A stretch of DNA of 64,000 nt from Sabellastarte sp. h YS-2021 (GCA_964017235.1 OZ024931.1:137270033-137334032); one strand, 5' to 3'. Positions 45,367-56,960 are shown, counted from the first letter of the stretch. The notes: generated by a model from the sequence alone, not told the origin. Translations and numbers: made by a program.

Positions 45367-48019
45367 TTAAACATTCATATTTAACTTGGTGTGATCCAGA
45401 TGTACTGGCATCCAGATGTACTGTGGGACAAGACTGGACAGCGTTTGAACTTGTACTTTGGTGCCCTTCCATCTAGACAATAAATCTGCCGTGTGATTTT
45501 GAGCACCTGAAATGTGGTTAACAGTTAATTGTATGTTAAATAATGAAGTTAACAGCCAAATATTCCTAGCACATGTTGCTAATACAGTATCTCTAGCCCT
45601 ACCTGATCTTAATACATCTACTACTGCTAGATTGTCACATTTAAGCTCTATAATTTTATCTTGCCAGTATTCACCCCATATCTTTAAGGCAACCACAATA
45701 TTTAAGATTTCCAAGTAAACTATAGTGTAATTTTTATATTCTAAAGGAATTCGCAAATGATAGACCATATTATCAAAAGCACCCCCAAAACCAGTCAAAC
45801 AAGCATCCAAATGCACTGTATATTGTGGTTTCTGATGGTCATAGAAAGTCACTCCATTATATTGATTTAAGAAAGTGTTAAACCAATTCAAATCTTTATA
45901 AAATTTGTTATCTAAGGTGATTACTGACTTAACTGTGTTATCCCTCAACAATTGCAACAGTCTGTTTCCCCAATAACAACTGAAACTGATTTTTTGTAAC
46001 TCTAGATTTAAAAGCAAAGGCTGAGCAAATTTGCTGAATTTCTTTTAGTTTCTCTGAAGGTATTTTTAAGGTTTTATCTACCGTATTAATCTCTATACCA
46101 AGGCATACGGCACACGAGGTAGGGGCAATTAACTTGGACTGGCTGATTTCCAGACCTAGCTCCTGTAACAAACCGAGCAGAGTACTGTAAGACTGATGAA
46201 TATCCTGCGGTAGTCCCGTATAGACCAGATCGTCAATATAGTTGTAAAGATACGGAAATTTATATTTGTGCTTCATTATGTACCGTACGGCGTCCGTACA
46301 CCTCTGAAAGAAAACTGAACCATGCCTAAAACCGAATGGAAGCGTACGATCAATAAAGAGATGTTCATGTTGAATTCCTAAAAGATCCAAGTCCCCAGGA
46401 TCAATCCTAATGTGTCTAAATGCTCTACTAATGTCTATCTTATAAAGAAGTGCCGTAGGACCCAAAAATTTTAAACTGTTAATTATGGTATCCACTGAGG
46501 GGTAGTTTAATTCAAAATATGTGTCTAAATACTTGTCTTTTGCTACACCATCATTAACAGATTGGCCTACTGGAAAACTTAAGTCTAAAATGACACGCCT
46601 GTTTTCTGAGTGAGGTTTCTCCCTAGTTAGAAAGGGGGATACATGACAAGGGAAAGGATATTCCTTAAAAGGGCCTAATATAGCTTCATATTCAATTTCA
46701 GTTGAAATATATTTATGAACATGTTGTGGAAATTTAATTGCCGAGGAATGGTTTTCATATGTGCCATTCAAAGGCTTGGAATGATCAAAATCAAGGGGAA
46801 ACCCATATTGCAAAAGGTCAACAATTTGCTTGTCCCAATATTCAGATAAATATGATTTCCATGCTGGTATGTTAAACTGAGCATTAACAGGAATTCTGGC
46901 TGCCATAAAATTTGGCATGTTGGAATTTCTAATAATTTTATGTGCGTCTATTATATTGGGTACATTACCCCATACAATTTCTTTTCCTGAATAAACTAGT
47001 AGATCATTCATAGGCAAAAACCCAAAGTTTTTGCCATTTTGATATACACAGTTTCGATAATCTTTAGAGTGAAATGCATTAAGGCGAATAGCCTCTGGTA
47101 TGTTACGTTTACGTTTATGGGCAATGCCCCCCGTATCATAAATCATAAACATATTATCTCCCAGTTGTTGCTGCTCGCATGCTAAATCATGACTTGCAGT
47201 TACTGGGTCTATGTTTTTGTCAACATTTTGAACATTTTTTCCCATGTTTTTTTAGGTAACTTTAGCATTTCGAGGCTCAGTGCCCAATTTGGCCCTAATT
47301 CCGTTTTTATTGCCCCTGAATTTAAATTTTGCCTCGTGACAATTTGCTGTGGTTTTGGTGCAATTTGTTTGTGTGATCTGACACAATCTTTGGCCCATTT
47401 TATTTGTATTACTTTGTACAGAAGTTGCATGGACCACGCCATTTTTCAGTTCACATGATTTTCCCAATGTTAGCCCAGTTTTGTTTTTATTGCCTTCCAA
47501 TTTGTTTGTAAAAGTATCATGTGTTGCACCATGATGACTTTGCCCATTATCATCATTATCGTCTTCTTTATTTCTCAGTAATTGAAATTTATTACTTACA
47601 GGCCAGCAATATTCCTGAGTATTGGTATTTAATCTCAATTTTCCAGTACCAGCATTTGATGAAGAGTTATCAATTTTGTGTACTACTTTGACCTTGCGCT
47701 TAACTCGAATGCATTTGCTGGGAACGCATTGAGAATCTCTGTGACAAGGGTTTGAAAGTACTTGTGATTGACCATTGCGTTTGAAGCTTTGCTTCGAAAC
47801 GCGTTCTTGTGTCTTATCAAGTAACTTAGTCGAAAGAACTTGAGCAAATGTTTTGTTTGCGACTTTTGTGTTAAATGATTTATTAACCATAAACCAATTA
47901 ATCCACTCATCACGTGAGGCTTGTAATTCTCTATTTACAGTATCACGAGAAACATTTTTATTTACAAATGTTCTATCTACATGGGTGAGCACTGTATTGT
48001 GTCCACCCATTCCTATTCG
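45367..48019 (-). pseudogene. DIRS element 3 ORF2 (RT and RNase H)
   Basis: Entered by -1 frameshift. The linker (about 250 residues) includes SNKFQLL and EGNKNKTG and is cut by one TAA at 47252-47254; the same frame continues. RT: FGFLPMNDLLVY, YGFPLDFDHS, AILGPFKEYP, VILDLSFPVG, LYKIDISRAFRHIRIDPGD, LPFGFRHGSVFFQRCTDA, YIDDLVYTG and SKLIAPTSCAVCLGI. Near 45985 a deletion of about 20 codons plus a shift joins QLLLG to NRLLQLLRDN. RNase H is complete: HLDACLTGFGG, YLEILNIVVAL, CDNLAVVDVL, NHTADLLSRW. The active-site residues are all present; one stop and one deletion inactivate it. Confidence 0.88.
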
Positions 48020-48025
48020 TTTTTT
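47981..48025 (-). promoter_or_regulatory. Predicted -1 ribosomal frameshift signal (element 3)
   Basis: The ORF1 codons TCA AAA AAC GAA TAG place A_AAA_AAC (48025-48019) in phase, two codons before the stop. After an 8-nt spacer, ATGGGTG (48010-48004) pairs perfectly with CACCCAT (47987-47981), 7 bp with a 16-nt loop. The -1 frame reads on into ORF2. Confidence 0.75.
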
Positions 48026-49191
48026 GAGCCTTTTTGCTTGTTCTTACATTCTACTTCTGAATGAGGAAATGTTTTTCCTGCAGATGCAAAACAAGAAGCA
48101 CAAATGTGCTTATATAAGACCCCCCTGGTCTCATGGGATTTCTTTTGAAGACATGTTCCCTGATTGAAATAAGTGCAAGGCATAGATTTGGTGATTTTTG
48201 TGAATTTTTTGCCATTGCTAAATTCTTGAGGGGACGTTTGAGAATATGGGACATGTTTTTGAGCATTAGCTCTCCTAATTCGATCTATAGCCGAGATGTC
48301 AGCATATGAATTAACCTCTCCCTGTTCCATCCTACATAATAACACTGCATGGCTGGCTTTGGCCGAAATCCAAGAGAAATCATTAGCATCATCCATGAGG
48401 GAGATCATGTAATCAAGCATGTGTTTTCTAATTTCCAGATCTGACTCATCCCTCATGGTCCGACCAAAGCCAGCCACCCACTGTGTAACAGAGAGCTGGT
48501 CATACGTGACATGTTCTTTTGATAGCCCTGACAAAATATACTCATGAGGCCATTTAATGCGATTTGTGACCATGACCTCTACCTTTCCGCCTCTCTGAGA
48601 CTTAAGTTTCGGGTTCATACCTGTCTTAGCAACATCCGTAAGTTCTTGCAAACGCTGCTCAACTTTAAGTTGTATTAGGGCATCTTCTTTCACAGATTGC
48701 AATGTGGGCAATTTATGATCATCAAAAGTTTTTGGTTGTTGTTTGACAGTTGTGTTAACCACTTGTTGTTGTTTGACCTTTGTTTTCTTAATTTTTGTTT
48801 TATCTGAAGTCTTTTTACAAGCATCACCCTCTATTTTATCCAATCTTTTTCCTATTTGTTGCAATTGTTGCAAGATCTGAGAGTTAATAACCGATTGCAC
48901 TTGCAAATTCGACGCGACATCAGCTGCTTCAAAATCTAAACCATGTGACTGTTTACTCTGTTTGTTGATTCCATCAGATGTGGATTGAATCTGCTCATCC
49001 GAATGTTGAATTAAAGCATCACAATCAATATCACTGTCTGATGTTTCATTCGAATCCGACATAGTTGGTTCAGTAGTAAGTGATGTCTGTTTATGATGTA
49101 ACAAATCTTTCAAAAATTGGTTATCATCAGCTAATTCAATTTGAACGGGAAACTGAACCGTATCCTTACTACTAGATCTGAGATTGTACAT
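48013..49191 (-). CDS. DIRS element 3 ORF1 (gag-like), intact
   Basis: 392 codons from an ATG (MYNLRSSSKDTVQFPVQIEL). The N-third is acidic and Ser-rich (SDSNETSDSDIDCDAL). A predicted coiled coil follows (NSQILQQLQQIGKRLDKIEG), then a basic segment, the conserved core WPHEYILSGLSKEH, LSVTQWVAGFGRTMRD and SAKASHAVLLCRMEQGEV. A C-terminal Cys/His cluster (CTYFNQGTC, SHETRG, HICASCF, FPHSEVEC) is likely a zinc-binding nucleic-acid-binding domain. It ends GSKNE* over the frameshift heptamer. This is the best reference for the damaged copies in elements 1 and 2. Confidence 0.9.
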   Translation of the reverse strand: MYNLRSSSKDTVQFPVQIELADDNQFLKDLLHHKQTSLTTEPTMSDSNETSDSDIDCDALIQHSDEQIQSTSDGINKQSKQSHGLDFEAADVASNLQVQSVINSQILQQLQQIGKRLDKIEGDACKKTSDKTKIKKTKVKQQQVVNTTVKQQPKTFDDHKLPTLQSVKEDALIQLKVEQRLQELTDVAKTGMNPKLKSQRGGKVEVMVTNRIKWPHEYILSGLSKEHVTYDQLSVTQWVAGFGRTMRDESDLEIRKHMLDYMISLMDDANDFSWISAKASHAVLLCRMEQGEVNSYADISAIDRIRRANAQKHVPYSQTSPQEFSNGKKFTKITKSMPCTYFNQGTCLQKKSHETRGVLYKHICASCFASAGKTFPHSEVECKNKQKGSKNE

Positions 49192-49434
49192 AACGAGACA
49201 TTGGTTAAAATACTAAAATACTATGCACGCGCCAGTATTGTATCATATAACATTAATATTGCACATGTTATATTCAACACATTTATAATATATAACGAAG
49301 AAGCATGTAAATAGTATATCACGAGGACAAAGATTGAATAAAACAATGTAATGATGTAAAATACTAAAATACTAAAACATAAAAAGAAAACCATACAATA
49401 TCTGCAAACACGTGTTGTATTCATATGATTTCCA

Positions 49435-49627
49435 GCATAAAATTCTGCATGTGTCCTCGTTGCTTCCTAATATTGAAATGGCAGAATGAATGTGGTAATT
49501 CAGAGAGGTCTCCCGCTGTCCAGTCTTGACCAATAAGGGGAGTATATGCAAATTTTTGGTGTATGCTAACATAAAGAAAGAAGGGAAACCGAAATGAGCC
49601 CGATGGCACCCAAATGCCATCTAACAC
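49435..49627 (-). repeat. A1 split direct repeat, 5' end of element 3
   Basis: 193 bp; the outer end GTGTTAGATGGCATTTGGG contains the terminal hairpin GATGGCA-TTTGGG-TGCCATC (49602-49621). The flanking base pair beyond 49627 belongs to element 4. Confidence 0.9.
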
Positions 49628-50590
49628 CTTCACGCCTCAATGGACAATTCCTATTGAAATCTAAAGGGAAACCAAATTCTATCTGTTGCAAAAATTGTTG
49701 GTCCCAATAATTTATTAATCATGACTTCCACTCCCTTACCTTTAATTGCTACTTCAGTGGAAGCCTGGCTTCCACGTAGTTAGGTTTGTTCATGGCTCTG
49801 ATGAGAGAATGGATGTTAAAAAGTGACAAGACATCTGAACAATTAACCACACTAATGTCAGGCATTATTTGTTCATCGAGGGGAACAACGCCAAATTAAA
49901 ACTGCGATTGGTTCTAACATTTTTTGAACAAAGTACAATTATTTTGCTCCTGACACTTCACACCTTGGGTGCCAACATGGAAAGTGCACTGGTAAATTTC
50001 TCTTCAATACCTGCCAAATTTATGTTGTATACAGGACAAGTTTGCAAGTTTGATTGTTGATTCGTATCAACAACGCAGCCTCAGTGTTCACACTAACACG
50101 ATGCCTGGGACTGCCTACCTGACATTCCCAAGCTCAAATGTCAATAACACAATGCTTTTGAGGCGACAAAGTGTCAATCATGACTTCAGAGATGGAATCG
50201 ACTGGACTACTGACAGAATTTGTAACACATTTAACAACTTCAGATATGGCACAGGTGGATTTGTTTTTCGATGCAAGAAAATCAGAGGTTTGAAGCTCTT
50301 ACCTTTGCAAGCAAGACTAGCTTCTACCATTGCTATATTGACTTTTTGAGTTGTATATTACTCTACTTTTGTGTATTTTTTGTCATCATGTAGACCACCA
50401 TCTGTGCCATGACTGTCACTTTTGAGTACTTCACTGTACACTACACTACAAGAGTGATTGCTACACAAAATTTTGCTTTGAACTTTTTACATTATTTTTC
50501 ACCTGTTTTTTGTACAGCTGCCCAGCCCTAGTGACTGACAGCTCCTGGCTCGTTTTTGAGCTATTCTTTTTGTGTATACAAACTTTTTCT
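49628..50590 (-). pseudogene. DIRS element 4, ORF2 N-terminal part
   Basis: Minus-strand text near the insertion: FGVVPLDEQIMPDISVVN, HSLIRAMNKPNYVEARLPLK, WDQQFLQQ, FGFPLDFNRNCPLRREG, ending at 49628 and resuming at 42141 in the same frame. Between 49870 and 50590 there are many stops. The linker is poorly conserved, as in other copies. Confidence 0.7.
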
Positions 50591-51658
50591 ACATGTTACA
50601 GTTGGTTACCCATAGAAAGGCAAAAAAAACCACAAATATGATGGTGTAGCCTACCATTTCATGATCTTTCACTAAAGCGAGCATACCAGTCTGAAAGTTT
50701 TTGCAAAACCAAGGTTTCCTGGTGTATTCACCGAATTTTTGCCAATTTGACTTACTCGAACCTATGTGCTTCTGAGCATAAGCTCTTCGTATATGATTTA
50801 TCCTGTCATGAACTTCCCGTGTAACCTTGCCATGCTCCATCCCACAGAGCAAGACAGCATGAGCTGCTTTAGCTCCTTGTCACGAGAAATCTATGGCATC
50901 CTCCATCGACTCCCCCATGTAAGCTACCATCATATTTCTATGTTTTGCTGAGGGTTCATCCAAAATATTTTGACAAAAACCATGGACCCACTGGGTCAAG
51001 GACAGCTGGTCATAATTTACTGTCTGTCTATTGACACCACTTAATATTGGTTCATGGGGCCATGCTACTTTCGTTTTGACAGAAACTTCTACATTTCTTC
51101 CTCTTTTTGATTTATGTTTACATGCTGTATCCCTACCTGAACATTGTGAATTGTTTCTAACTCTGTAATTCGTTTGTCAACCTTCTTTTGTAACTGAGGG
51201 GACTTCAAAACCTCTAACCTGGGAGAATCAATATCTGAGGACGAATCACTTGATATTTGAACCCTTCTTTTAGTTTTAATCTTTCTAACAGTAGAACTAC
51301 TATTAGGTGCACTGAACTTTGAAGTACTTAACTCAAGTGAGTCCTGTGTGTCACCAGCAGCAGCCATTTTGTGTTCCACCTTGTCCAACCTGTTGTTGAC
51401 TTTTTCCAGCTGTTCCAGAATTTTCCAATGCAACTGCTGTCCGTCAAGCAGCCCCTCACCAGCTTGGGTCATGGCAGCATCTCCTACAAGTCCATTAGCA
51501 TTCCCTGGTTGATCTTCCACAGCTAGCTTGCAGTTTCTTCCTGTGGGTGGAACATGTCTTGTGTCACACTTTTTGCAATTTTTTTTGCTTACACTCTGCA
51601 TTTTTAACACTAGCCACATTGTAGCAATTAAGTCAATGTTTACTTCTGAAATATACAA
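50591..51658 (-). pseudogene. DIRS element 4 ORF1 (gag-like, divergent subfamily)
   Basis: N-part (51658-51089) with Cys-rich KKNCKKCDTRH, then LHWKILEQLEKVNNRLDKVEHK (coiled-coil region) and a Ser-rich stretch. After a frameshift near 51110 come VAWPHEPILSGVNRQ, LSLTQWVHGFCQ, KAAHAVLLCGMEHG, IRRAYAQKH and CKNFQTGMLALVKDHEM. The core motifs match elements 1-3 but the N-terminus differs, so it is another subfamily. A degraded CTCAAAAACGAG near 50555 may be the remains of the frameshift site (one A short). Confidence 0.75.
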
Positions 51659-52864
51659 ATAAACTCGAGATTTAGTGCTCTGGTCAAATCAATAACAGGC
51701 TGAGAATTCTGGCTAGAAGGCTAAATTAAGGCTTGCGCAAATATAAATATAGGTTAGACCATCCCTCAGAGTAAAACAAAAACTGAGCCTGTTGCTAACA
51801 TAATGACCACAAAATCTCTGCAATCAGTTTAAGTCCAGCCTCAAATTATCTAACAGTTCCTTGTCAATGACAGTATCGTCTCCACTTCATAGTTCCTAAA
51901 ACATTCCAAACTAAATGACCGTTTCATATTATGTACAATATTTACAATTTACAACTTTAAAACAAACTAAAATCATAAAATAAAGTCAAAATAAAATATT
52001 TTTCCATGTCTCTCGCTTGCTTGCAAATTTCAAACTGAGAATCCTAGCCAATTACATAATTTTGTTTGCAGATCACCCGTGTGATGTCATTTGTACACTT
52101 TTAGACTGGTCCCCTATCCTGCATTTTAAGGCAGGACACAAACTATCACTGTCTTGGGGAAGGACTGACTCCTGTTGCGCTTTGACATCTCAAGTGATTT
52201 TACAGTTTTAGTTTACCTAAAATAACATTCAAGCAATCATTCTGTAGTTTTCAAAGTTTGTTGATTTTTTTATTAATTTTAGTAATTGGAATTGGTTTAG
52301 TAATTTTTTTGTAGAGGTATGACTTTTTTAAAGACTTATGTAATTATAAAACTTAAATACTATCACAATCAAGAACCACTTATTATTATTAAGTTGACAG
52401 TGCCGTGTTCAAATCTATCTACTGTTTGAAAATGAAAAGACTTACACATTAAAAACAAGATACCATAACTATCAACACACATAAGAGTAAAGTTGGTGTT
52501 CAACTATTGCACTAGTCCTCTAAAGATCAAGATAAAATACATAAACATTTTCTGTTCGGAAAGTTATTTTTTCCAGATTTTCTAAAGTTGGATATTTGTA
52601 AACCTATCAGGTAGCTACCAGTGTCATTCCCAATAATGTCAAACAATGTGAATTTATCATAAATTTTGCCTGATTCTTATCTGATTTTTTTATTGGCAAA
52701 CCTTAATAAGACTGTGCCACTTCTGTGATATATCATAAACTTTGCTCCTGATTGTAAAATTTGGGGAGTAGGGAGGTGAATCTGTTCATCTTTTTCTTTG
52801 TAAACCTGAATTGTGACCCTCGAGAGCATTGCAAACCTGTTGCATAGAAATCCGCAAGGTCCTT
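51659..52864. other. Leader of element 4 and gene-free DNA
   Basis: Probably includes the 5' leader of element 4, but no terminal hairpin was found. At 52147-52169 CACTGTCTTGGGGAAGGACTGAC resembles the 3' terminus of elements 1 and 3 in plus orientation, without any gene attached. Confidence 0.4.
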
Positions 52865-53440
52865 GGGCCCAGATTCACAAAAGGTCTTAAGTCTTAGACA
52901 ATTTTTTTGCTTAGACCAGTCTTAAAGTTATGACTTGTCTTAGCTAAGATTTCTCTTAAATTGGGATTCACAAAAAGTGCCCAGTTTAGCTAAGACAAAA
53001 TTTGTGCAAAAAGGCTTAACTACTTTAAATTCAAATTAACAAATTTTAGTAAAACAAAATCATTTTTCATCGATAGACACACCAAACATGCTCTTCAAAA
53101 TTACAAAACAGATTTGTTACTTTTTTGTAAAGTTATGTAAAAATAGTAGTCTTTGTGTTTTATTGTGTCAGTTATTTTTATGACCATATTTTTACCACAA
53201 GAAGGTAAAATATAGAAATTTATAGGTAATTAAATGATGTGAATTTCTATTACAATCCACAGAAATTACTTTTATAGGAAGTATAGATCCACATAGTATA
53301 TTTTTTGTTGGCATAGCAAAGGGTAAAATGTAAATACACGCAATGGTCTTAACTTTATGACAAAATTCTTGCACAGTTTAGACTTTTCTCTTAAAGTTAA
53401 GACAATTTTTTGTGAATCCTTTTTGTGAATCCCAGCCCAG
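52865..53440. mobile_element. MITE with ~20-bp terminal inverted repeats
   Basis: The left end GGGCCCAGATTCACAAAAGG and the right end, read inverted, CTGGGCTGGGATTCACAAAA are imperfect TIRs. CTTAAG/CTTAGAC strings are dense at both ends, and an internal copy of GGGATTCACAAAAAG occurs near 52962. No coding capacity. Related to the insert at 23037. Confidence 0.7.
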
Positions 53441-55402
53441 ATAATTTCAAACAGTTTGAAATTCTTGTGAACTATTCCCAATTTTTATCTGATCTTACAC
53501 TCGTATATCTTGTCATAAACCTAGTGAACGCATCGGGAACCTTGAAATTGTATGCCAATCGTAAGCCTTTTGTCTCCCTCAGTGACATTTGACAAGAAAT
53601 TTGAATCTGGAAAATAGGGTGCCATAAAAGTATCATAAATACATAAAAGTCAAAGGATTCCATCGCAACAGGGTTTATGATGAGGGGTTTATGATGAAAA
53701 GGATTTAGATTGGATTAAAAAGATTGGTGTACGATGCGATTACGATGGCCTCATGGTGACAGTGGGATTAAAATGATATCAAAATTACACAATACTCTGT
53801 ATAATCAACCAATTCAGGCCTCAGCATTCATTTCATGGCTAGATATCGAGGAGTACAGACATTTACCTGATCAAGTTGAAATATTTTTATTGGACTTAAT
53901 ACTCTGCAATAGTGTCGATATCACTTTTTAGTTGAAGTTTTATAGGGCATTAAAAGTAATCTCGGAATTCTACCAAAAAAGACCCAGAAGGGAATGCCTG
54001 TGGCAACAGACTGACAGGCAAGGTCAAGAAGCCCAGATGGTGAGAGTGGAAGTGTGGTTTGGACTTAGGAATACTGGGGGCAGGGCTACACAGGAGGCTG
54101 CTATGAAAGCCAAACAGGAAGACACTGGGGGGTTTAAACAGGAAGCTACTATGCAGGCTGCAAAGGAGGATGCTACTACGAGGACTACATTATTATTTCA
54201 CTGATAGGAAGAAGTGGCTTAAGAAGTTTTGGTTTCTCAACACCCACGAAGTGTGCCATCATTCTTCAAAGAGTGCCTTTGAGCGAGCCTGTGAAAACAC
54301 AATTATAAGGCCACCTGATGCTGGCCCATCAGAAGAGACAGATTAACCCCAAGCTGGGGAATCTGGTTCAATGGAGTCGATTTTACTTGGCAGCAGATGT
54401 GGATTACTGGAGGAACCACTATTACTATCTGGTGTCTACTCCACCCCTTCCCAACTTCCAGCACAAAAACCTTGTGCAACCCCACCATGAGCTAGTCAGA
54501 GTTCTAGATGGAAGCTCAGCAAAGGAGAAAGAATTTAAAAGCACTCCAAGACAATGGAATAAATGATCCACCAGAAGTTCCCGATTGACCCCACAGCTGC
54601 ATATTATGCGTGGCTGCATTTTGAATTGGCGAATCTCTTCACAGTGTCTACACAAAGACAGACAGCAACAAGGACAAAAATACAGTTTGCTCCACCAAGC
54701 TATCTGAACCGATTTTGGGCCACAGCCACAATTTAGACAGTCAATACTAACAATGTAGCTAATGCAAGACCATCATCATCCTCCAACATTTCAACCACAG
54801 CCCCCAAGGGCCATAATAAAAACCAAGAATGGGTTATAATAATATATTATCTATCATTTTCGCATTGGCACATTATACAACAAATTTTGTTACACATAAT
54901 TCAATATTTATATAATTACACCTACTAACATGCTGAAGGTGGCCTGAATCAATTCTGAGGTCGGTACCTGACACGACCTTGATGTATATAAGGTCAAACT
55001 AGTTTATGATACATTAACAAATCCCAGGGTGACAGATGAAAGAATTTGTTATTAAATAAAATAAAACTGGGGTAAGATAATGAATTAAATTGGAAGGGGA
55101 TTTTAACAACCACAAGGTTCAAATGAATAAGACAACAGACACATCATTTGTGTCACTCATTCACACCTTGCTGTTTACCTCAGTAGATGATAGCTACAGT
55201 CAGTCCAACAGCCAAAGCCACTCCTGCAATATACCAGCAAGATGACCAGTGGCCAGTATTCAGCAATATTTTAAGGACCGTCAAACCTTCCAAAACAATT
55301 ATTCAGCAGTGTTTAAATAAAATAAAAAAACAAACCCCCAACCAAACCATACAAATAAAATTAAACAAACGAAAACCTGATCATTATAGTCAAACAGGGT
55401 GA
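53441..55402. other. Unassigned stretch with several short open frames
   Basis: The plus strand has frames at 53734-53931, 53932-54204 (with KQE/ATMQAA-like low complexity) and 54318-54566 (RFYLAADVDYWRNHYYYL). Composition looks more coding-like than the surroundings, but I recognise no family and the frames do not connect. It could be a decayed transposon gene. Nothing recognised from 54700 to 55402. Confidence 0.35.
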
Positions 55403-55640
55403 TATAGCACAGGGCATACCACTTTAGTTCCCCCTGCTAAAATTATTTTATTCAGGATTCAAGCTCTTCCCCATAATAGCAACACAAATTGTTATGACAC
55501 AGGGCATAACATTTTAGTCCCGCAAATCTAATTTAGGGTTCGAACCCTTCGTCATTTTTCTCAGCCAAAGTATTGTGCCACAGGGCATACCCAACTTAGT
55601 CTGTCAAAAGTTACAAACATTCCATGGTTTAAACCGTGCC
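55403..55640 (+). repeat. Three tandem degenerate tRNA-like units
   Basis: CACAGGGCATA-type A-box regions start at about 55409, 55497 and 55579. Each is followed 40-60 nt later by a B-box-like string: GGATTCAAGCTC, AGGGTTCGAACCCT (perfect B box, near 55537) and GGTTTAAACCG. Spacing is 80-90 bp. Confidence 0.55.
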
Positions 55641-55975
55641 ACCTGTCTTCCATCCAAAGTCCAAATATGTTTGCATTTCAATGGGGGAGCGTTCAAACCT
55701 TTTTCACCTCACTGTGAGCTAAATTCCTGGCAAGTTTTAAGTTCCATGGGGAAGGTTATAACTAACACACCTCTCAGCAAAAGTCCAAACAATTTATTTG
55801 AAATCACACATGCATTTATCGATAAAGTATAATAACATCTTTATTTAATATTCTTGACAAACTATGATAACAAATACACATTGACGAAAACAAACATTAT
55901 CACTTTGTTAGAGGTAGATATAGCGAATTGTATCATAACAATTAAAACCACATTTACATGTGAGTTCAGACAAAT
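55641..55975. other. Gene-free stretch
   Basis: AT-rich; nothing recognised. Confidence 0.5.
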
Positions 55976-56230
55976 AACATATATTTCAAAATGCTATGCA
56001 TACACATATCACTGAAACATTTCAAACATACAAATAACAAATATTTCAAACTGCTATGCATACACATATCACTGAAACATTTCAAACATGCAACATATTT
56101 TACATAAACATTAATACTGATATCATACTGATATCATCACAAATATTTCAAACTGCTATGCATACACATATCACTGAAACATTTCAAACATGCAACATAT
56201 TTTACATAAACATTAATACTGATATCATTC
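55976..56230. repeat. Tandem repeat, 60- and ~107-bp periods
   Basis: CTGCTATGCATACACATATC, ACTGAAACATTTCAAACAT recurs at about 55991, 56051 and 56153. The last two are part of a longer unit that includes ACATATTTTACATAAACATT. Confidence 0.85.
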
Positions 56231-56329
56231 ATGTGTAAATGGTCCTTTAACCAGCGTCAAGATGTTAAATCCTTTTTTATCTTCATTCCTAAGGTAATCT
56301 GCCAGAACACTTCAATGTGCCTTTGCAGC

Positions 56330-56960
56330 TTCAGTGGGCTTTCTTCATTGATAAGACATCTTTTTTCCTTGCAATACATTGTGAAGGTTTAAGACCATGT
56401 TATCTACTTGCAATTGTCCTTTTCTAATTGAATACCCGTTCATACCCATCCAGGCTTCTGCAGGAGAAGGGTTGCATTAGTCCGGTTCAGAAGAAGAAGG
56501 CATTATCACCAATGGAGAAGTACTTCACTTGGGATCTGGGATCAACATCTGATTCTGCCATAATCCTGTGGGGTTATCCTCAATCTTTTGCCTAAGATAA
56601 CTAGTCATAAAAATCTGGCTGCCAGAACTGGTTCCACAGGTGGCAGTATCAAACCAGATAAGTTTTAGTCCATGTCCACCAGGACAAGCAGGACAAGGGA
56701 GTGGAATCCCTGGTAATTAAAGTACAGAATCCCCACTTTTCTGGTACCTCTCCCTAAATCCCTGCTTGATATCCAACAAGTCCTCCGGAAGGTAGGACAA
56801 TTAACATCCTCATTACGGTAGTATCTGATTATGGCATCCCACATCTCAGGGATGAAGCAGTTAATGGTGGACCTCCCGTCCCCGAAGGCTAAGTGAAGGG
56901 ATACATAGTCTCCCCTATCTGGCTAGATGTCTTTATGTTTCAGGCCTGGGCTGAACGGCT
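56330..56960 (-). pseudogene. PIF/Harbinger transposase, decayed (HARBI1-like)
   Basis: Across frames on the minus strand: HLAFGDGRSTINCFIPEMWD (helix-turn-helix region), FNYQGFHSLVLLVLVDMDYK (Y-x-Y/N-x-K-G-x-F and second-Asp region), LIWFDTATCGTSSGSQIF (normally GSxSDAQIF) and SIGDNAFF (GDxAFPL). The order and spacing are those of HARBI1-type nucleases. The AIDGKH segment is missing, probably deleted. Many stops. Confidence 0.65.

Larger units (their letters stand above)
42142..49627 (-). mobile_element. Ngaro-like DIRS-order retrotransposon, element 3 (full length)
   Basis: About 7.5 kb with both ends defined by its own repeats: A1 (49435-49627), ORF1, ORF2, recombinase, B1 (43687-44373), A2 (43494-43686), a 0.67-kb spacer region and B2 (42142-42828). 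This A1-B1A2-B2 split-direct-repeat plan is that of Ngaro/PAT-type elements. The B1-A2 junction reproduces the sequence made if the B2 end is joined to the A1 start, which fixes both ends within 1 bp. A1/A2 differ at about 2 of 193 and B1/B2 at about 3 of 687 positions by eye, so the insertion is young. It sits inside element 4. Confidence 0.9.

Noticed and set aside
47240-47256. Second slippery-looking run (TAAAAAAACATG) at the internal stop of element 3 ORF2
   Set aside because: The same frame continues after the stop and element 1 has no stop there, so a simple nonsense mutation explains it better than recoding.
54318-54566. Possible exon with RFYLAADVDYWRNHYYYL
   Set aside because: Coding-like composition, but I recognise no family, the neighbouring frames do not connect and no convincing splice sites frame it. 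Left as unassigned.
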